A program made the position numbers and the translations under genes. This document shows positions 62,409-64,000 of a stretch of 64,000 nucleotides of DNA, one piece after another. The stretch comes from CAVYTF01 sp963708205 (GTDB lineage Bacteria > Bacteroidota > Bacteroidia > Chitinophagales > Chitinophagaceae), in assembly GCA_963708205.1 (NCBI GenBank), contig OY970196.1:1674001-1738000 (forward strand), read 5' to 3'. The notes beneath the pieces were generated by a model. It was not told the DNA's origin. It ran no database searches and saw nothing but the letters and a program-made list of their open reading frames with translations. Every line of letters begins with the position of its first letter. Position 1 is the first letter of the stretch.

Positions 62409-64000
62409 TTACACATCTATCTTCGCATATTTAGCATGGGTTTCAATAAATTCTCTTCTCGGCGCCACTTCATCACCCATCAACATGCTGAAAACTTCAT
62501 CGGCAGTTGTTAGGCTTTCTATTGAAACTTTTTTAAGTGTTCTGCGTGCAGGATCCATCGTGGTTTCCCAAAGCTGGCTGGCATTCATTTCACCCAAACC
62601 TTTATATCGCTGAATGTTGACTCCATCTTCTTTGCCGCCACTTAATTTTATTATCAATGCCCTGCGCTGATCTTCGCTGTACGCATATTCCTGCTCTTTG
62701 CCTTTTTTTACAAGATATAATGGCGGCTGTGCAATATAAACATAGCCCTGCTCAACCAGTTCTTTCATATACCTGAAAATAAATGTAAGAATAAGCGTTG
62801 CAATGTGTGAACCATCGACATCAGCATCCGTCATGATGATGAGTTTGTGATAACGGAGTTTTGCCAGATTCAATGCTTTGGGATCTTCCGGTGTGCCCAC
62901 GCTGACACCCATCGCCGTGAAAATATTTCGTATTTCTTCATTCTCATAAATCTTGTGCTCCATTGCTTTTTCTACATTCAAGATCTTTCCGCGCAGTGGA
63001 AGAATTGCCTGGTAGCTTCTTTCTCTGCCTTGCTTTGCAGTACCGCCTGCAGAATCACCTTCAACTAAATACAATTCACATTTTTCAGGATCGCGTTCGC
63101 TGCAATCTGCGAGTTTCCCGGGAAGTCCGCTGCCGCTTAAAACGGTTTTGCGCTGTACCATTTCACGAGCCTTCTTTGCAGCCACACGTGCCTGCGCTGC
63201 CAATACCACTTTACTGATAATATTTTTTGCATCGCGGGGATTTTCTTCGAGATATGCTTCCAGTGCACGTCCCACGCTTGTTTGCACAATGCCGCTTACT
63301 TCGCTGTTTCCCAGTTTTGTTTTTGTTTGACCTTCAAATTGAGGTTCAGGAACTTTTACAGAAATAATGGCTGTTAAGCCTTCACGAAAATCATCGCCTT
63401 CAACTTCAACCTTCGCTTTTTCAAACAACCCTTGTTTATCGCCATAATTTTTAAATACTCTTGTCAATGCCTGGCGAAAGCCTGTGACGTGCGTGCCGCC
63501 TTCAATGGTGTTAATATTATTTACATAAGAAAAAATATGTTCTTTAAAATCATCATTGTAAGTCAGCGCTACTTCCACCGCAACATTCGATGCGGCATCA
63601 TGACTTTCAACATACAATGTTTTTGGAATAAGCGCATTGCGCTTGCCATTTTTATCAAGCATTTCTACAAACTCTACAATGCCACCTTCGCTATAAAATT
63701 TTTTGAGATAAACTTTTCCTTCTTCATCGTTTTCACGAAGGTCAGTTATAGTAATGCTTATTCTTTTGTTTAAAAAAGCAAGTTCTCGCAGCCTTCCTTC
63801 CAAAATATCTTTGTTATAAATAGTCGTTTGAAAAATGGAAGCATCAGGCCAAAACCTAACAGTAGTGCCCGTTTTATCACTTACACCAATTTCACGTACT
63901 TCATATTCGGGTTTGCCTTCATGATAAGTTTGTTCAAAAATTTTGCCTTCACGATAAACTGTTACATGCAGAGTTGTGCTTAATGCATTCACGCAACTTA
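62409..64000 (-). CDS. gyrB: DNA gyrase subunit B, C-terminal part (start beyond window edge)
   Basis: The frame runs to the right window edge: SCVNALSTTLHVTVY matches the middle of the ATPase domain, so the first 120 or so residues are missing. The GTG at 63990 is not a start but an internal Val. Visible are the transducer region, the TOPRIM domain with YLVEGDSAGGTAKQGRERSYQAILPLRGKILNVEKA and MTDADVDGSHI, and the C-terminal PPLYLVKKGK and QRYKGLGEMNASQLWETTMDPARRTLKKV. The EGDSAGG and QRYKGLGEMN blocks fit GyrB rather than ParE. It relaxes and supercoils DNA with GyrA. Confidence 0.95.
   Translation of the reverse strand, partial: SCVNALSTTLHVTVYREGKIFEQTYHEGKPEYEVREIGVSDKTGTTVRFWPDASIFQTTIYNKDILEGRLRELAFLNKRISITITDLRENDEEGKVYLKKFYSEGGIVEFVEMLDKNGKRNALIPKTLYVESHDAASNVAVEVALTYNDDFKEHIFSYVNNINTIEGGTHVTGFRQALTRVFKNYGDKQGLFEKAKVEVEGDDFREGLTAIISVKVPEPQFEGQTKTKLGNSEVSGIVQTSVGRALEAYLEENPRDAKNIISKVVLAAQARVAAKKAREMVQRKTVLSGSGLPGKLADCSERDPEKCELYLVEGDSAGGTAKQGRERSYQAILPLRGKILNVEKAMEHKIYENEEIRNIFTAMGVSVGTPEDPKALNLAKLRYHKLIIMTDADVDGSHIATLILTFIFRYMKELVEQGYVYIAQPPLYLVKKGKEQEYAYSEDQRRALIIKLSGGKEDGVNIQRYKGLGEMNASQLWETTMDPARRTLKKVSIESLTTADEVFSMLMGDEVAPRREFIETHAKYAKIDV

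Noticed and set aside
62409..63992. GTG at 63990-63992 as the start of a short gyrase-like gene
   Set aside because: The frame continues to the window edge with gyrase residues (SCVNALS), so the gene is simply cut off.
1..64000. Prophage, integrative element, toxin-antitoxin or defence island
   Set aside because: No integrase, transposase, phage structural or defence genes were seen, and both tRNAs lack flanking attachment-like repeats.

Overview
The window is 64 kb of a Bacteroidota chromosome, most likely from the family Chitinophagaceae or a close relative. The evidence is an AT-rich sequence, promoters of the Bacteroidota type (TTTG, 18-20 bases, TAnnTTTG) with very short leaders, almost no Shine-Dalgarno sites, and Bacteroidota-specific protein families (DUF2480, DUF3078, DUF5522-like, DUF2130, long-N-terminus Rho). 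It reads as core chromosome: nearly every gene is housekeeping or a conserved family. I see no prophage, insertion sequence, integrase, CRISPR array or restriction system.

Layout. 0-5.3 kb: Rho (cut by the left edge), asnS, tRNA-Phe, then a minus-strand group for NAD and Fe-S metabolism (NadR-like kinase, pnuC, nfu, nadA). 5.3-5.8 kb: an AT-rich divergent spacer with DnaA-box-like 9-mers and palindromes. 5.8-18.4 kb: ppiD, DUF2480, recQ, kdsD, a GDP-mannose pyrophosphorylase, ferritin, a glycosyltransferase with a DedA protein, and a UvrD/PcrA helicase. 18.4-30.8 kb: chrA, nadD, feoA, ybeY, a CAP protein, a parS-like palindrome directly before mnmG, an AsmA protein, an esterase, an orphan ParA, an S9 peptidase and a Rieske oxygenase. 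30.9-38 kb: uvrB, a BamA/TamA-type barrel, an esterase, an alkyltransferase-like protein, TrmB fused to a cysteine-rich tail, DUF3078 and small proteins. 38.0-38.2 kb: a promoter-driven RNA of about 161 nt with tRNA-like ends. 38.3-52.5 kb: an Lrp regulator, an ABC permease, a glycosyltransferase, a hydrolase, MarR with an acyl-CoA dehydrogenase, lysS, gmk, an SDR, dcd, a phosphopantetheinyl transferase, a kinase-like protein, DUF2130, tRNA-Leu and a histidine kinase. 52.5-64 kb: a heparan-type acetyltransferase next to an alpha-N-acetylglucosaminidase, a JmjC-like oxygenase, mfd, a repeat-containing winged-helix protein, small proteins and gyrB (cut by the right edge).

Functional themes are DNA repair (recQ, uvrD/pcrA, uvrB, mfd, ATL), NAD supply (nadA, nadD, pnuC with a NadR-like kinase), translation (asnS, lysS, trmB, mnmG, ybeY, two tRNAs) and envelope biogenesis (kdsD, manC, AsmA, barrel protein, glycosyltransferases).

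The least explained items are the tRNA-like RNA at 38.0-38.2 kb, the protein at 60.8-61.5 kb with five 14-residue repeats, the TrmB fusion, a six-copy intergenic repeat family, and the origin-like spacer and parS site. Everything is read by eye; no search or folding program was run.
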